This document shows, one piece after another, positions 1-6,244 of a stretch of DNA of 10,702 nucleotides. The stretch is from an uncultured bacterium. Its GTDB lineage: Bacteria; Pseudomonadota; Alphaproteobacteria; SP197. The stretch spans positions 1 to 10,702 of the forward strand of contig CALLQH010000118.1 in NCBI GenBank assembly GCA_938014945.1, read 5' to 3'. The notes under the pieces are model-generated. The model made no database searches, was not told the origin of the DNA, and worked only from the letters and a program-made list of their open reading frames with translations. The position numbers and the translations under genes were made by a program. How positions within the stretch are numbered: position 1 is the stretch's first letter; every line of letters begins with the position of its first letter.

Positions 1-543
1 GGAAAGCGTCACGGTGCAGTCGGGCGCCTCCTGCATGAGGATGGCTTCGGCACGCTCCTCGTTGACGCCCGTCAGCGGCGAGAAGATCGCGGCCACCGCG
101 ACGGCCTTCAGGCCCGCCGCCCGGATCGCCCTCCCCGCCTCTGCGATCGCCTTCTCGTCCAGTGCGACCAGCGGCCGGCCGTCGTATTCGTGACCGCCCT
201 CGACCGCATGGACCGCGCCGCAGACATGGCGGCGCAGGTCATCGGGCCAGTCGACGAACGGTCCCAGGGAACGACTCGCCGGCAGGCCGATGCGCAGTGC
301 GGCGACCGGCTCCAGGTCGCGGCGCTGCACGACGGCATTGGTGAAATGGGTGGTGCCGATCATCACCGCGTCGATCGCGGCGGCATCCTCGCCGGAGCGT
401 TCCAGCACCCCGGCGAGCGCCGCGCGGATGCCGGAGGTGACGTCGGCCGTGGTCGCGGTCTTGATCGCGGCGGTGACGCGCTCGCCGTCGACCAGAACCG
501 CGTCCGTGTTGGTGCCGCCGACATCGATGCCGATACGCTTCAT
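1..543 (-). CDS. hyuA: Hydantoinase/oxoprolinase family protein, N-terminal part (3' end outside window)
   Basis: The 181 codons visible read leftward from an ATG at 543 and stay open to the window edge. The protein opens MKRIGIDVGGTNTDAVLVDG, the phosphate-1 type glycine loop of the hydantoinase/oxoprolinase N-terminal domain (actin-like ATPase fold). Around residues 70-75 it carries IGTTHFTNA, a second hallmark of the family. Family members are usually 500-700 residues, so roughly the first third is here. Known relatives (HyuA, 5-oxoprolinase, acetophenone carboxylase subunits, N-methylhydantoinase) use ATP to open cyclic amides or activate a substrate, often with a HyuB or DUF917 partner, which would lie to the left. 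Start choice: a strong AGGAGG-type ribosome site at 547-554 sits just ahead of the ATG. It is divergent from the methyltransferase at 682. Family assignment is firm; the substrate is unknown. Confidence 0.9.
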   Translation of the reverse strand, partial: MKRIGIDVGGTNTDAVLVDGERVTAAIKTATTADVTSGIRAALAGVLERSGEDAAAIDAVMIGTTHFTNAVVQRRDLEPVAALRIGLPASRSLGPFVDWPDDLRRHVCGAVHAVEGGHEYDGRPLVALDEKAIAEAGRAIRAAGLKAVAVAAIFSPLTGVNEERAEAILMQEAPDCTVTLS

Positions 544-575
544 CGGTTCCTCCTGCTGCCTCCTTGGTAGAGGAA

Positions 576-614
576 GGCCGCGCGCGCGCCAAGCGGGTTG
601 GCAGCGGCGCGGCC
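576..614. repeat. Nested GC-rich inverted repeat in the hyuA/methyltransferase intergenic region
   Basis: The 138-base region between the divergent starts at 543 and 682 contains a nested dyad. The outer arms are GGCCGCGC (576-583) and GCGCGGCC (607-614). Inner arms GCCAA (588-592) and TTGGC (598-602) enclose the loop GCGGG, with a short internal loop between the two stems. It could be a hairpin in a 5' leader or an operator shared by both genes. No T-run follows on either strand, so it does not look like an intrinsic terminator. Apart from this and the two ribosome sites I see no convincing promoter boxes in the gap. Function is inference. Confidence 0.4.
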
Positions 615-681
615 AAGTTCGCGATTGCGACCGCGGGAAGCGGTGCCCTACCGTGAGATCAGAGAACGGAGGCGCATCACC

Positions 682-1302
682 ATGGCCGAGAAGTTCGACA
701 TCCATCAGCTTTACGAAGCCAAGTCGCGCGAAGCCGTTCGCGCGGCCTACGACATCTGGGCCGCCGACTACGACGAGCAGATCGTCAACGGCGGCTGGGA
801 GAGCCCGGGCCTGGTTACTGCGGCGGCCGCCCCCTATCTGGACAAGGACGCTCCGATCCTCGATGCAGGCGCCGGCAGCGGCCTGATGGGCCTGGCCCTG
901 CGAGCCGCGGGCTTCACCACGCTGGACGCGCTCGACCCCTCACCCGGCATGCTGGAGATGGCGCGGAAGAAGGGCATCTACCGCAAGCACATCGAGGCCT
1001 TCCTCGGCGAGCCGCTCGATCTGGCCGACGACAGCTACCAGGCCGTGCTCGCCTCGGGCGTCTTCACGCCGGGCCATGCCCCGCCGACCGCCTTCGACGA
1101 GTTGATCCGTATCGTGCGGCCCGGCGGCGTTCTGGCATTCACCCTGCGCCAGGACACACCGCCCGAAGGCTTCCACGAGGCGATGGCCGCCCACGAGAAG
1201 GCAGGGCGCTGGACGCGGGTGTCGCGGAGCGAACCCTGGCAGTCGCTCGCACGCTACGAACCCGAGGTGTTCCACGAGATATGGATCTGGCGCGTCGCCT
1301 GA
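682..1302 (+). CDS. Class I SAM-dependent methyltransferase, METTL27/WBSCR27-like
   Basis: A 206-residue soluble protein. The SAM-binding motif I is ILDAGAGSGLMG at residues 59-70, with the acidic motif II region LDALDP near 81-86 and a post-motif region RIVRPGGVLAFT at 143-154, all typical of the seven-strand Rossmann methyltransferase fold. The N-terminal YDIWAADYDEQI (23-34) resembles the WA..YD segment preceding motif I in METTL27-like and related small-molecule methyltransferases. The frame extends upstream to 598, but the ATG at 682 is preferred because GGAGG (668-672) precedes it at normal spacing and family similarity begins there. It is divergent from the hydantoinase gene and converges on the DUF3429 gene, so it is probably monocistronic. 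The methyl acceptor cannot be deduced. Nothing ties it to the betaine locus on the right. Confidence 0.88.
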   Translation: MAEKFDIHQLYEAKSREAVRAAYDIWAADYDEQIVNGGWESPGLVTAAAAPYLDKDAPILDAGAGSGLMGLALRAAGFTTLDALDPSPGMLEMARKKGIYRKHIEAFLGEPLDLADDSYQAVLASGVFTPGHAPPTAFDELIRIVRPGGVLAFTLRQDTPPEGFHEAMAAHEKAGRWTRVSRSEPWQSLARYEPEVFHEIWIWRVA

Positions 1303-1314
1303 GTGCGGTCAGGC
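1297..1314. repeat. Dyad built from the two convergent stop codons
   Basis: GCCTGA (1297-1302) is the last sense codon plus stop of the methyltransferase. TCAGGC (1309-1314) is the same sequence on the opposite strand, ending the DUF3429 gene. The arms pair perfectly around the 6-base loop GTGCGG, so either transcript can form the same short hairpin at its 3' end. There is no T-run, so intrinsic termination would be weak. It may only protect 3' ends or may be chance. Confidence 0.35.
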
Positions 1315-1764
1315 CCCCGGTACGGCGGCAAGAAGCGCAGCGACCGCGACGACCGTGAGCCAGCTTCGAAGGCGCAGATAGGCGCGCGGGTCTGCCGCAG
1401 CGACGACACCCCGGGCATCCACCGCCAGCGCCGCCACGAGACCTGCCGCAAGCAGCAACAGACCGCCGGCGCCTGCGACCATCAGGGCCGCCCAGGCGCC
1501 AAGCGTCGGCAGCATGGCAAGCACGGCAAGGCGTGCGCCGCGGTCGGCCGCGGGATCGAGTGCGCGGGCCCACCACGAGCCGCCGATGAACGACAGGATG
1601 AGCGCGCCGTAACCCAGCAGCAGGTCGCGCGCGATCACCGCAGAGGCCGCATCCATCGTACGCACCGCGATGGCCAGCGCGACAAACGGCACCAGACCCG
1701 ACAGTCCCAGGAGCCTCCACCTGTCGCCCAGGGTCGCCGCATCCGTCCGGACATCACCGTTCAT
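1309..1764 (-). CDS. DUF3429-type (TMEM69-like) small inner-membrane protein
   Basis: A 151-residue, strongly hydrophobic protein with about five membrane segments (roughly residues 18-36, 47-64, 78-97, 99-117 and 133-150). Residues 50-66 read LGYGALILSFIGGSWWA, matching the YGA.ILSF.GG..WA signature I recognise for DUF3429 proteins, whose molecular function is unknown. The same frame stays open far upstream to 2454, but that stretch lies antisense to the FAS1 gene and is rejected. The ATG at 1764 is chosen because the TM domain starts soon after and a weak AGAGG lies just ahead. An ATG at 1836 would add 24 polar residues and has no better ribosome site. It is divergent from the FAS1 gene across about 156 bases and ends 6 bases from the convergent methyltransferase stop. 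Confidence 0.75.
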   Translation of the reverse strand: MNGDVRTDAATLGDRWRLLGLSGLVPFVALAIAVRTMDAASAVIARDLLLGYGALILSFIGGSWWARALDPAADRGARLAVLAMLPTLGAWAALMVAGAGGLLLLAAGLVAALAVDARGVVAAADPRAYLRLRSWLTVVAVAALLAAVPGA

Positions 1765-1920
1765 GTTGGCCTCTGAGCAACCGATCAACCTGACCTCTAC
1801 GTGCAGACCCCGGCTTTGGTTCTTCTGCGATGACATGCTCTCACGTCGCCGTGAGGCTGCGGTCCGGCGTCTGCGCGGCGGCGTACGGACTGGCATCGCC
1901 AACACGCCGAGGAGATTGCC

Positions 1921-2403
1921 ATGACGTTCTTCCGTACCGCCCTTGCCGCCGCTGCTGTCGCGCTTTCGATCAGCACCGTGGCCAAAGCCGACATGCACGG
2001 CGACATCGTGGAGGTTGCCGCATCGGACGGCCGCTTCACCACGCTGGTCGCCGCGATCGAGGCCGCTGGCCTGGTCGAGACCCTGCAGGGCGAAGGCCCG
2101 TTCACGGTCTTTGCTCCGACCGACGAGGCCTTCGCTGCCCTGCCCGAGGGCACGGTCGAGGATCTCCTGAAGCCCGAGAACCGCGACACCCTGGTCGCCG
2201 TGCTGACCTACCATGTGGTGCCCGGCAAGGTGATGTCCTCCGACATCGCCGGTCAGGAGATGGAGGTTGCGACCGTGCAGGGATCGACCGTGGAGATCGA
2301 CGCCATCGACGGCGTCATGGTCGACAGCGCGCACGTCATCGTACCCGACGTGAATGCCTCCAACGGCGTCATCCATGTCATCGACGCCGTCATCATGCCC
2401 TGA
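1921..2403 (+). CDS. Secreted single-domain fasciclin (FAS1) protein
   Basis: A 160-residue protein with a Sec signal peptide: MTFFRT, then an Ala/Val-rich core (7-20), and a likely signal peptidase I site after AKA (21-23). The mature part is one FAS1 domain. The H1 motif GPFTVFAPTDEAFAALP occupies residues 59-75, the conserved Tyr-His pair is Y97-H98, and the H2 motif NGVIHVIDAVIMP (148-160) ends the protein. Its length is normal for bacterial single-FAS1 proteins of the MPB70/Fdp type. These are periplasmic or surface proteins linked to adhesion or stress, usually without known enzymatic activity. The start is fixed by GAGGAG at 1909-1914. It lies upstream of the photolyase on the same strand, but a strong terminator separates them. 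It is divergent from the DUF3429 gene, so the 1765-1920 gap should hold promoters for both, though I could not identify clear boxes there. Confidence 0.93.
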   Translation: MTFFRTALAAAAVALSISTVAKADMHGDIVEVAASDGRFTTLVAAIEAAGLVETLQGEGPFTVFAPTDEAFAALPEGTVEDLLKPENRDTLVAVLTYHVVPGKVMSSDIAGQEMEVATVQGSTVEIDAIDGVMVDSAHVIVPDVNASNGVIHVIDAVIMP

Positions 2404-2411
2404 TGAAACCT

Positions 2412-2443
2412 GCGGGAGAGGCTCTGCCTCTCCCGCCCTTCTT
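2412..2443 (+). terminator. Intrinsic terminator after the FAS1 gene
   Basis: A perfect 11-bp stem (arms 2412-2422 and 2426-2436, GCGGGAGAGGC pairing with GCCTCTCCCGC) closes a TCT triloop and is followed by the pyrimidine-rich tail CCTTCTTT. It starts nine bases after the FAS1 stop. The tail is less pure in T than in E. coli terminators but the stem is very strong. It should largely uncouple the photolyase gene from the FAS1 transcript. Confidence 0.8.
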
Positions 2444-2447
2444 TCAG

Positions 2448-2466
2448 CCGACAATCTCCGTGTCGG
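2448..2466. promoter_or_regulatory. Small dyad in the photolyase leader or promoter region
   Basis: CCGACA (2448-2453) and TGTCGG (2461-2466) form a perfect 6-bp inverted repeat around a 7-base spacer. It lies immediately after the FAS1 terminator and about 30 bases before the photolyase ATG. It is suitably placed for an operator or a leader hairpin, but it is short and could be chance. No convincing -35/-10 pair was seen between 2440 and 2495. Confidence 0.3.
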
Positions 2467-2495
2467 GGCGAGATGACCGAGAGGCGGGACGAATC

Positions 2496-4028
2496 ATGCG
2501 TGGTGAGCGCGACCTGATTGTCGTTCTGGGCGACCAGCTTTCGCCCGGGATGGCGGCCCTGCGCCACGGCACGCCCGGGCGCGACGTGGTGCTGATGGCG
2601 GAGGTCGCCGACGAGGCGACCTATGTGCCCCATCACCCCAGGAAGATCGCGCTGGTGCTTGCCGCCATGCGCCATTTCGCCGCCGAGCTCGAAGGGCTCG
2701 GCTGGACCGTGGATTACGTGCGCCTGGAGGATGAAGGCAATACCGGCTCGCTCGCGCGCGAGATCGGCCGGGCCACCGCCCGCCACGGTGCCCGGCGCGT
2801 GCGCCTGACCGCGCCGGGAGAATGGCGCCTGGAGCAGGCCTTTGATGCCATGGCCGCCGACCTCGACGTGCCGGTGACCGTGCACGAGGACGACCGCTTT
2901 CTTATCTCCCGCGCCTGGTTTCGCCGCTGGGCCGAGGGGCGGCGAACCTTCCGCATGGAGCATTTCTACCGCGAGGTCAGGCGCGAGACCGGGCTGCTGA
3001 TGGACGGCGATGAACCCTGCGGCGGGCGCTGGAACCTCGACGCGGAAAACCGCAAGGCCGCGCCCAGGGACTATGCCGCGCCCGAGCGCGCCGTGTTCCA
3101 GCCCGACGCCATCACACGCGAGGTGCTGGCGCTGGTCGCTCGCCGCTTCGCCCATCACTTCGGTCGGCTCGAGCCCTTCGGATTCGCCGTCACCCGCGCG
3201 GATGCGGAGGCGGCCTTCGAGCATTTCGTCACTGCGGCGCTGCCGGCCTTCGGCGATACCCAGGACGCCATGGTGACGGGCGAGCCCGTGATGCACCACG
3301 CCCTGATCTCGCCCTATCTCAACCTGGGCCTGCTCGATCCGCTGGCGATCTGCCGGCGCGTGGAGGAGGAGTATCGCAGGGGCCGGGTACCGCTCGCCTC
3401 AGCGGAAGGGTTCATTCGCCAGATCATCGGCTGGCGCGAATATGTGCGCGGCATCTACTGGCTCGCCATGCCGGGCTACGACGAGAGAAACGCGCTCGAC
3501 GCCACGCGCCCCCTGCCCGGCTTCTACTGGACGGCGCAGACCGACATGGCATGCCTCGCCACCGTCATCGGCCAGACCCGCGACGAGGCCTACGCCCACC
3601 ACATCCAGCGCCTCATGGTGACCGGCAACTTCGCCATGCTGGCGGGCGTCGATCCGGCCGAGGTGCACCGCTGGTACCTCGCGGTCTATGCCGACGCCTA
3701 CGAATGGGTCGAGCTGCCCAACACCCTGGGCATGAGCCAGTTCGCCGACGGCGGCATGCTCGCCTCCAAGCCCTACGCAGCCGGCGGCAACTACATCAGC
3801 CGCATGTCGGACACCTGCAAGGGCTGCCGCTACGACGTGAGGCAGAAGACCGGCGAGGATGCCTGCCCGTTCAACTACCTCTACTGGGACTTCCTGCTGC
3901 GCCACCGCGAGCGCTTCGAGGGGAACCCGCGCATGGCCCAGGCCTATCGCACCTGGGACCGCATGGACGCCGACCGCAAGGCCGCCACGCGGCAGGATGC
4001 GGCGCAGTTCCTGGCGGGCCTCAGCTGA
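2496..4028 (+). CDS. phrB: Iron-sulfur bacterial (6-4) photolyase/cryptochrome (PhrB/CryB type)
   Basis: A 510-residue protein of the deoxyribodipyrimidine-photolyase-related (CryPro/FeS-BCP) group, full length for the family. The N-terminal Rossmann antenna domain begins LIVVLGDQLSPGMAAL; the C-terminal helical domain binds FAD. Four cysteines at C353, C441, C444 and C457 (DMACLA; TCKGCRYD; EDACPF) fit the 4Fe-4S ligands of Agrobacterium PhrB (recalled as C350, C438, C441, C454), with a constant offset of three. H368-H369 in AYAHHIQRLM fit the paired active-site histidines of that enzyme with the same offset. Family members repair (6-4) photoproducts in blue light, usually with a dimethyl-ribityllumazine antenna; some act as light regulators. 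The open frame extends upstream through the FAS1 gene, but similarity begins after 2496. The ATG there has only a weak GAGGCGGG ribosome site. Its 3' end overlaps the convergent enolase-family gene by 8 bases. Confidence 0.95.
   Translation: MRGERDLIVVLGDQLSPGMAALRHGTPGRDVVLMAEVADEATYVPHHPRKIALVLAAMRHFAAELEGLGWTVDYVRLEDEGNTGSLAREIGRATARHGARRVRLTAPGEWRLEQAFDAMAADLDVPVTVHEDDRFLISRAWFRRWAEGRRTFRMEHFYREVRRETGLLMDGDEPCGGRWNLDAENRKAAPRDYAAPERAVFQPDAITREVLALVARRFAHHFGRLEPFGFAVTRADAEAAFEHFVTAALPAFGDTQDAMVTGEPVMHHALISPYLNLGLLDPLAICRRVEEEYRRGRVPLASAEGFIRQIIGWREYVRGIYWLAMPGYDERNALDATRPLPGFYWTAQTDMACLATVIGQTRDEAYAHHIQRLMVTGNFAMLAGVDPAEVHRWYLAVYADAYEWVELPNTLGMSQFADGGMLASKPYAAGGNYISRMSDTCKGCRYDVRQKTGEDACPFNYLYWDFLLRHRERFEGNPRMAQAYRTWDRMDADRKAATRQDAAQFLAGLS
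4021..4028. other. Palindromic convergent stop-codon overlap
   Basis: TCAGCTGA is a perfect 8-bp palindrome that supplies both the final Ser codon plus stop (AGC TGA) of the photolyase on the plus strand and the final Ser codon plus stop of the enolase-family gene on the minus strand. No intergenic space or terminator separates the two convergent genes, so their transcripts must overlap at their 3' ends unless termination occurs inside a gene. Confidence 0.85.
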
Positions 4029-5124
4029 TTACCGCGACCGGCTCGCCCAGGCTCGCGTAATCCGGCTCGACGCCCAGGCCCGGCGCATCCGTGACATAGA
4101 GACGGCCGTCCTTCACCACGGGCGCGGGCGTGCCGGTCGAAGCGGTGTTGTAGTTGTGCAGATCGGTCGTGTTGTAGAGGAACTCAGGAGGCGTCGAGGC
4201 GGCGAAGTGGGCGACCGCCGCCGTGGTGATCTCCCCGCCCCAGGTATCCTCCGCTACCACCGAGAGGCCGTGCTCGACGGCAAGGTCGCGCATCCGCCGA
4301 GCCTTGGTCAGCCCGCCGGCGTTGGAGATCTTCAGGCACAGGACCTCGGCCGAGCGGTCGGCGATGACGCGCGCGACCATGGGCAGGCCCGTGATGCACT
4401 CGTCGAGCTTCATGGGGTGGTCGCAGCGGCTGCGCACCTGCAGGCATTCCTCGTAGGTCAGACAGGGCTGCTCGATCATGATGTCGAGATCGCGCACGGC
4501 GCGCACCACACGCACGGCCTCGTAAACGGTCCAGCCCGTGTTGGCGTCGGCGAAGGCGCGCTCGCCTGGGCGGAGCATGGGCACGACCGTGCGGATCGCC
4601 TCGATATCGCGGTCCGGGTCGGCGCCGACCTTGACCTGGAACTGGCGGTAGCCGGCCTGACGGTGAACCTCGATCTCGCGCCGGGTCTCCTCCACGCCCT
4701 TCTGCGGCGCGACGCGGTACATCGGCGCGCCGTCGGTCAGCCGGCCGCCGAGCAGGGTGGAGACCGGCAGTCCGGTCGCCTTGCCCAGGATGTCCCAGCA
4801 GGCGTTGTCGAATGCCGACTTGGCGTAGGCGTGGCCCTTGATGGCGTTGTCCATGCGCCGCTCGACGGCGCCGAGTTCGCGCGGGTCCATGCCCATGATC
4901 GCCCGCGCCAGCCGGGGTGCCGCCCCGGCGACGCCCTCGGGATAGGCGGCAAGGTAGTTGCCACCGATGGGGCAGGATTCGCCGCAGCCGGAGATGCCGG
5001 CGTCCGTATCGATCACCACCACCGTGGTCAGCGCCGTCGCAATCACCTCGCCCCTGCCCCAGACATAGGTCCCCCCGACATAGGGCAGCTCCTGGGTATG
5101 GACGGAGACCTTCGTGATCTTCAT
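4021..5124 (-). CDS. Enolase-superfamily enzyme A (mandelate racemase/muconate lactonizing family)
   Basis: A 367-residue, full-length member with an N-terminal capping domain (about 1-125), a (beta/alpha)7-beta barrel and a C-terminal capping tail. Visible active-site elements are: the barrel-strand-2 lysine K165 in QFQVKVG (first Lys of the usual KxK replaced by Q163); metal ligands D193 (ADANTGW), E218 (IEQPC) and D241 (KLDEC); and the opposite-face base K265 (LCLKISNAGG). Lysines on both faces fit epimerisation or syn-dehydration through an enediolate-type intermediate. The overall look (GESCPIGGNYL, KISNAGGLTKAR, EDTWGGEI) is closest to the cis-3-hydroxy-L-proline dehydratase / hydroxyproline betaine epimerase (HpbD) neighbourhood, which is recognition from memory rather than alignment. 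It is last in the five-gene operon, with its ATG four bases after the stop of paralogue B. Substrate is inferred from neighbours only. Confidence 0.9.
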   Translation of the reverse strand: MKITKVSVHTQELPYVGGTYVWGRGEVIATALTTVVVIDTDAGISGCGESCPIGGNYLAAYPEGVAGAAPRLARAIMGMDPRELGAVERRMDNAIKGHAYAKSAFDNACWDILGKATGLPVSTLLGGRLTDGAPMYRVAPQKGVEETRREIEVHRQAGYRQFQVKVGADPDRDIEAIRTVVPMLRPGERAFADANTGWTVYEAVRVVRAVRDLDIMIEQPCLTYEECLQVRSRCDHPMKLDECITGLPMVARVIADRSAEVLCLKISNAGGLTKARRMRDLAVEHGLSVVAEDTWGGEITTAAVAHFAASTPPEFLYNTTDLHNYNTASTGTPAPVVKDGRLYVTDAPGLGVEPDYASLGEPVAVIS

Positions 5125-5128
5125 GCCT

Positions 5129-6244
5129 TTATCCGTGTGAGGTGTAACGGGCGAGAGGTTCGCCCAGGAGTTCCAGTCGCGGCGTCACCCCCAGGCCATG
5201 ACCGGAGGGAGCCGCCAGGGTGCTGTGGTCCGTGTCGACTGCAATGTCCGTGATGTCGCCCTTGGCCCAGCTGATGCAGCTGAACGCCGAGATTGCGACG
5301 GCCGGCGGCGTCGAGAGAGCCAGATGCGCGATCTCGGCATTGGTCAGTTCGGAACCGCCGACACCGTCGACCATGATCGTCAGGCCCATCTGCGCGGCCA
5401 GATCGCGGGCAAGCCGGGCCTGGGTCAGGCCGCCCAGCTTGGCGACCTTGAGCTTCACCGACTCGCAGGCCCGATCGCGCCAGGCGCGCGCTACCGTCTC
5501 CACATCCTGCAGGCATTCATCGAGCATGATGGGCGCGGACGTCAGCCGCCGGACAGCCAGGCATTCCTCATAGGTGAAGCAGGGCTGCTCATAGGTGTAG
5601 GGAAGATCGGCAACGGCGTTCATCACCTGCACGGCGGCGTGCACGGTCCAGCCGCCGTTGGCATCGGCGATCGCGGATTCCCCGGGCTGCATGACTTCGG
5701 CGATGCGGCGCAGGGTCGCGATGTCCTTGTCGGGCTTGCCGCTCATCTTGACGGAGAAGTGCCGGCACTTCAGGTCCCGCAGGCGGTGGAGACCTTCGAT
5801 CATGGCCTCCAGGCTGTAGGCAGGCAGACCCGCATGGCAGGCGATACGCTCGGCGCGCCGGCCTCCGAGCAGGGTGACCAGCGGCAGCCCGGCGGCGCGG
5901 CCGAGCAGATCCCAGCAGGCCATGTCGATCGCCGCCTTGGCGTAGCCGTGACCGTAGAGGCGCCGGTCCATGGCGCCATAGACGACGGCGGTATCGCGCG
6001 GATCGAGGCCCATCACAGCAGGGGCAAGCTCCTCCATCGCAGCGCGCACGCCGCTGGCGAAGGCGGGCAGATAGTCCGGCCCGAACGGGCAGCTCTCGCC
6101 CCAGCCGACCAGGCCTTCATCGGTCGTCAGGCGCACGATGGTATCGTCCAGCATCGTGACGTTGCGCCCGCCCGACAGCGGAAAGCCACCTTCCAGAATG
6201 ATGGGAAGATCGACCTGATAGACATCGACACCGACGATCTTCAC
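5129..6244 (-). CDS. Enolase-superfamily enzyme B (mandelate racemase/muconate lactonizing family)
   Basis: A 371-residue, full-length paralogue of the next gene. Key residues: K166 in HFSVKMS (first position of KxK is S164); metal ligands D194 (ADANGGW), E219 (YEQPC) and D242 (MLDEC); second base K266 (KLKVAKLGG). It shares with enzyme A the landmarks GESCPFGPDYLP, GYAKAAIDMACWDLLG and TYEEC, yet differs in capping loops and in the strand-8 region (VDGVGGSE versus EDTWGGE in A), so a different substrate or stereochemistry is likely. The start is GTG at 6244: its GTGA overlaps the stop of the upstream oxidoreductase gene by 4 bases, a classic coupling arrangement, with GGAG a few bases ahead inside that gene. 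The long in-frame extension upstream to 6775 is a shadow of the oxidoreductase gene. Catalytic class is well supported; the specific reaction (racemase, epimerase or dehydratase) is not. Confidence 0.9.
   Translation of the reverse strand: MKIVGVDVYQVDLPIILEGGFPLSGGRNVTMLDDTIVRLTTDEGLVGWGESCPFGPDYLPAFASGVRAAMEELAPAVMGLDPRDTAVVYGAMDRRLYGHGYAKAAIDMACWDLLGRAAGLPLVTLLGGRRAERIACHAGLPAYSLEAMIEGLHRLRDLKCRHFSVKMSGKPDKDIATLRRIAEVMQPGESAIADANGGWTVHAAVQVMNAVADLPYTYEQPCFTYEECLAVRRLTSAPIMLDECLQDVETVARAWRDRACESVKLKVAKLGGLTQARLARDLAAQMGLTIMVDGVGGSELTNAEIAHLALSTPPAVAISAFSCISWAKGDITDIAVDTDHSTLAAPSGHGLGVTPRLELLGEPLARYTSHG

Noticed and set aside
1765..1920. ECF-sigma type promoter boxes between the DUF3429 and FAS1 genes
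   Set aside because: TGATCG- and GGTCC-like fragments exist, but no pair with correct spacing to a matching -10 was found in a credible position.
1765..2454. An upstream extension of the DUF3429 frame
   Set aside because: It is antisense to FAS1 and lacks similarity; the membrane domain fits a start at 1764.
1830..2495. An upstream extension of the photolyase frame through the FAS1 gene
   Set aside because: The extension is an Arg/Gly-rich out-of-frame reading of FAS1 and crosses a strong terminator; photolyase similarity begins just after 2496.
2253..3299. A 348-codon minus-strand open frame across the photolyase
   Set aside because: Antisense to the photolyase, whose cluster cysteines and active-site histidines confirm the plus-strand frame.
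3859..5253. A 464-codon plus-strand open frame opposite enolase enzyme A
   Set aside because: It is antisense to a full-length conserved enzyme with catalytic residues intact; the translation has no motif and no ribosome site supports it.
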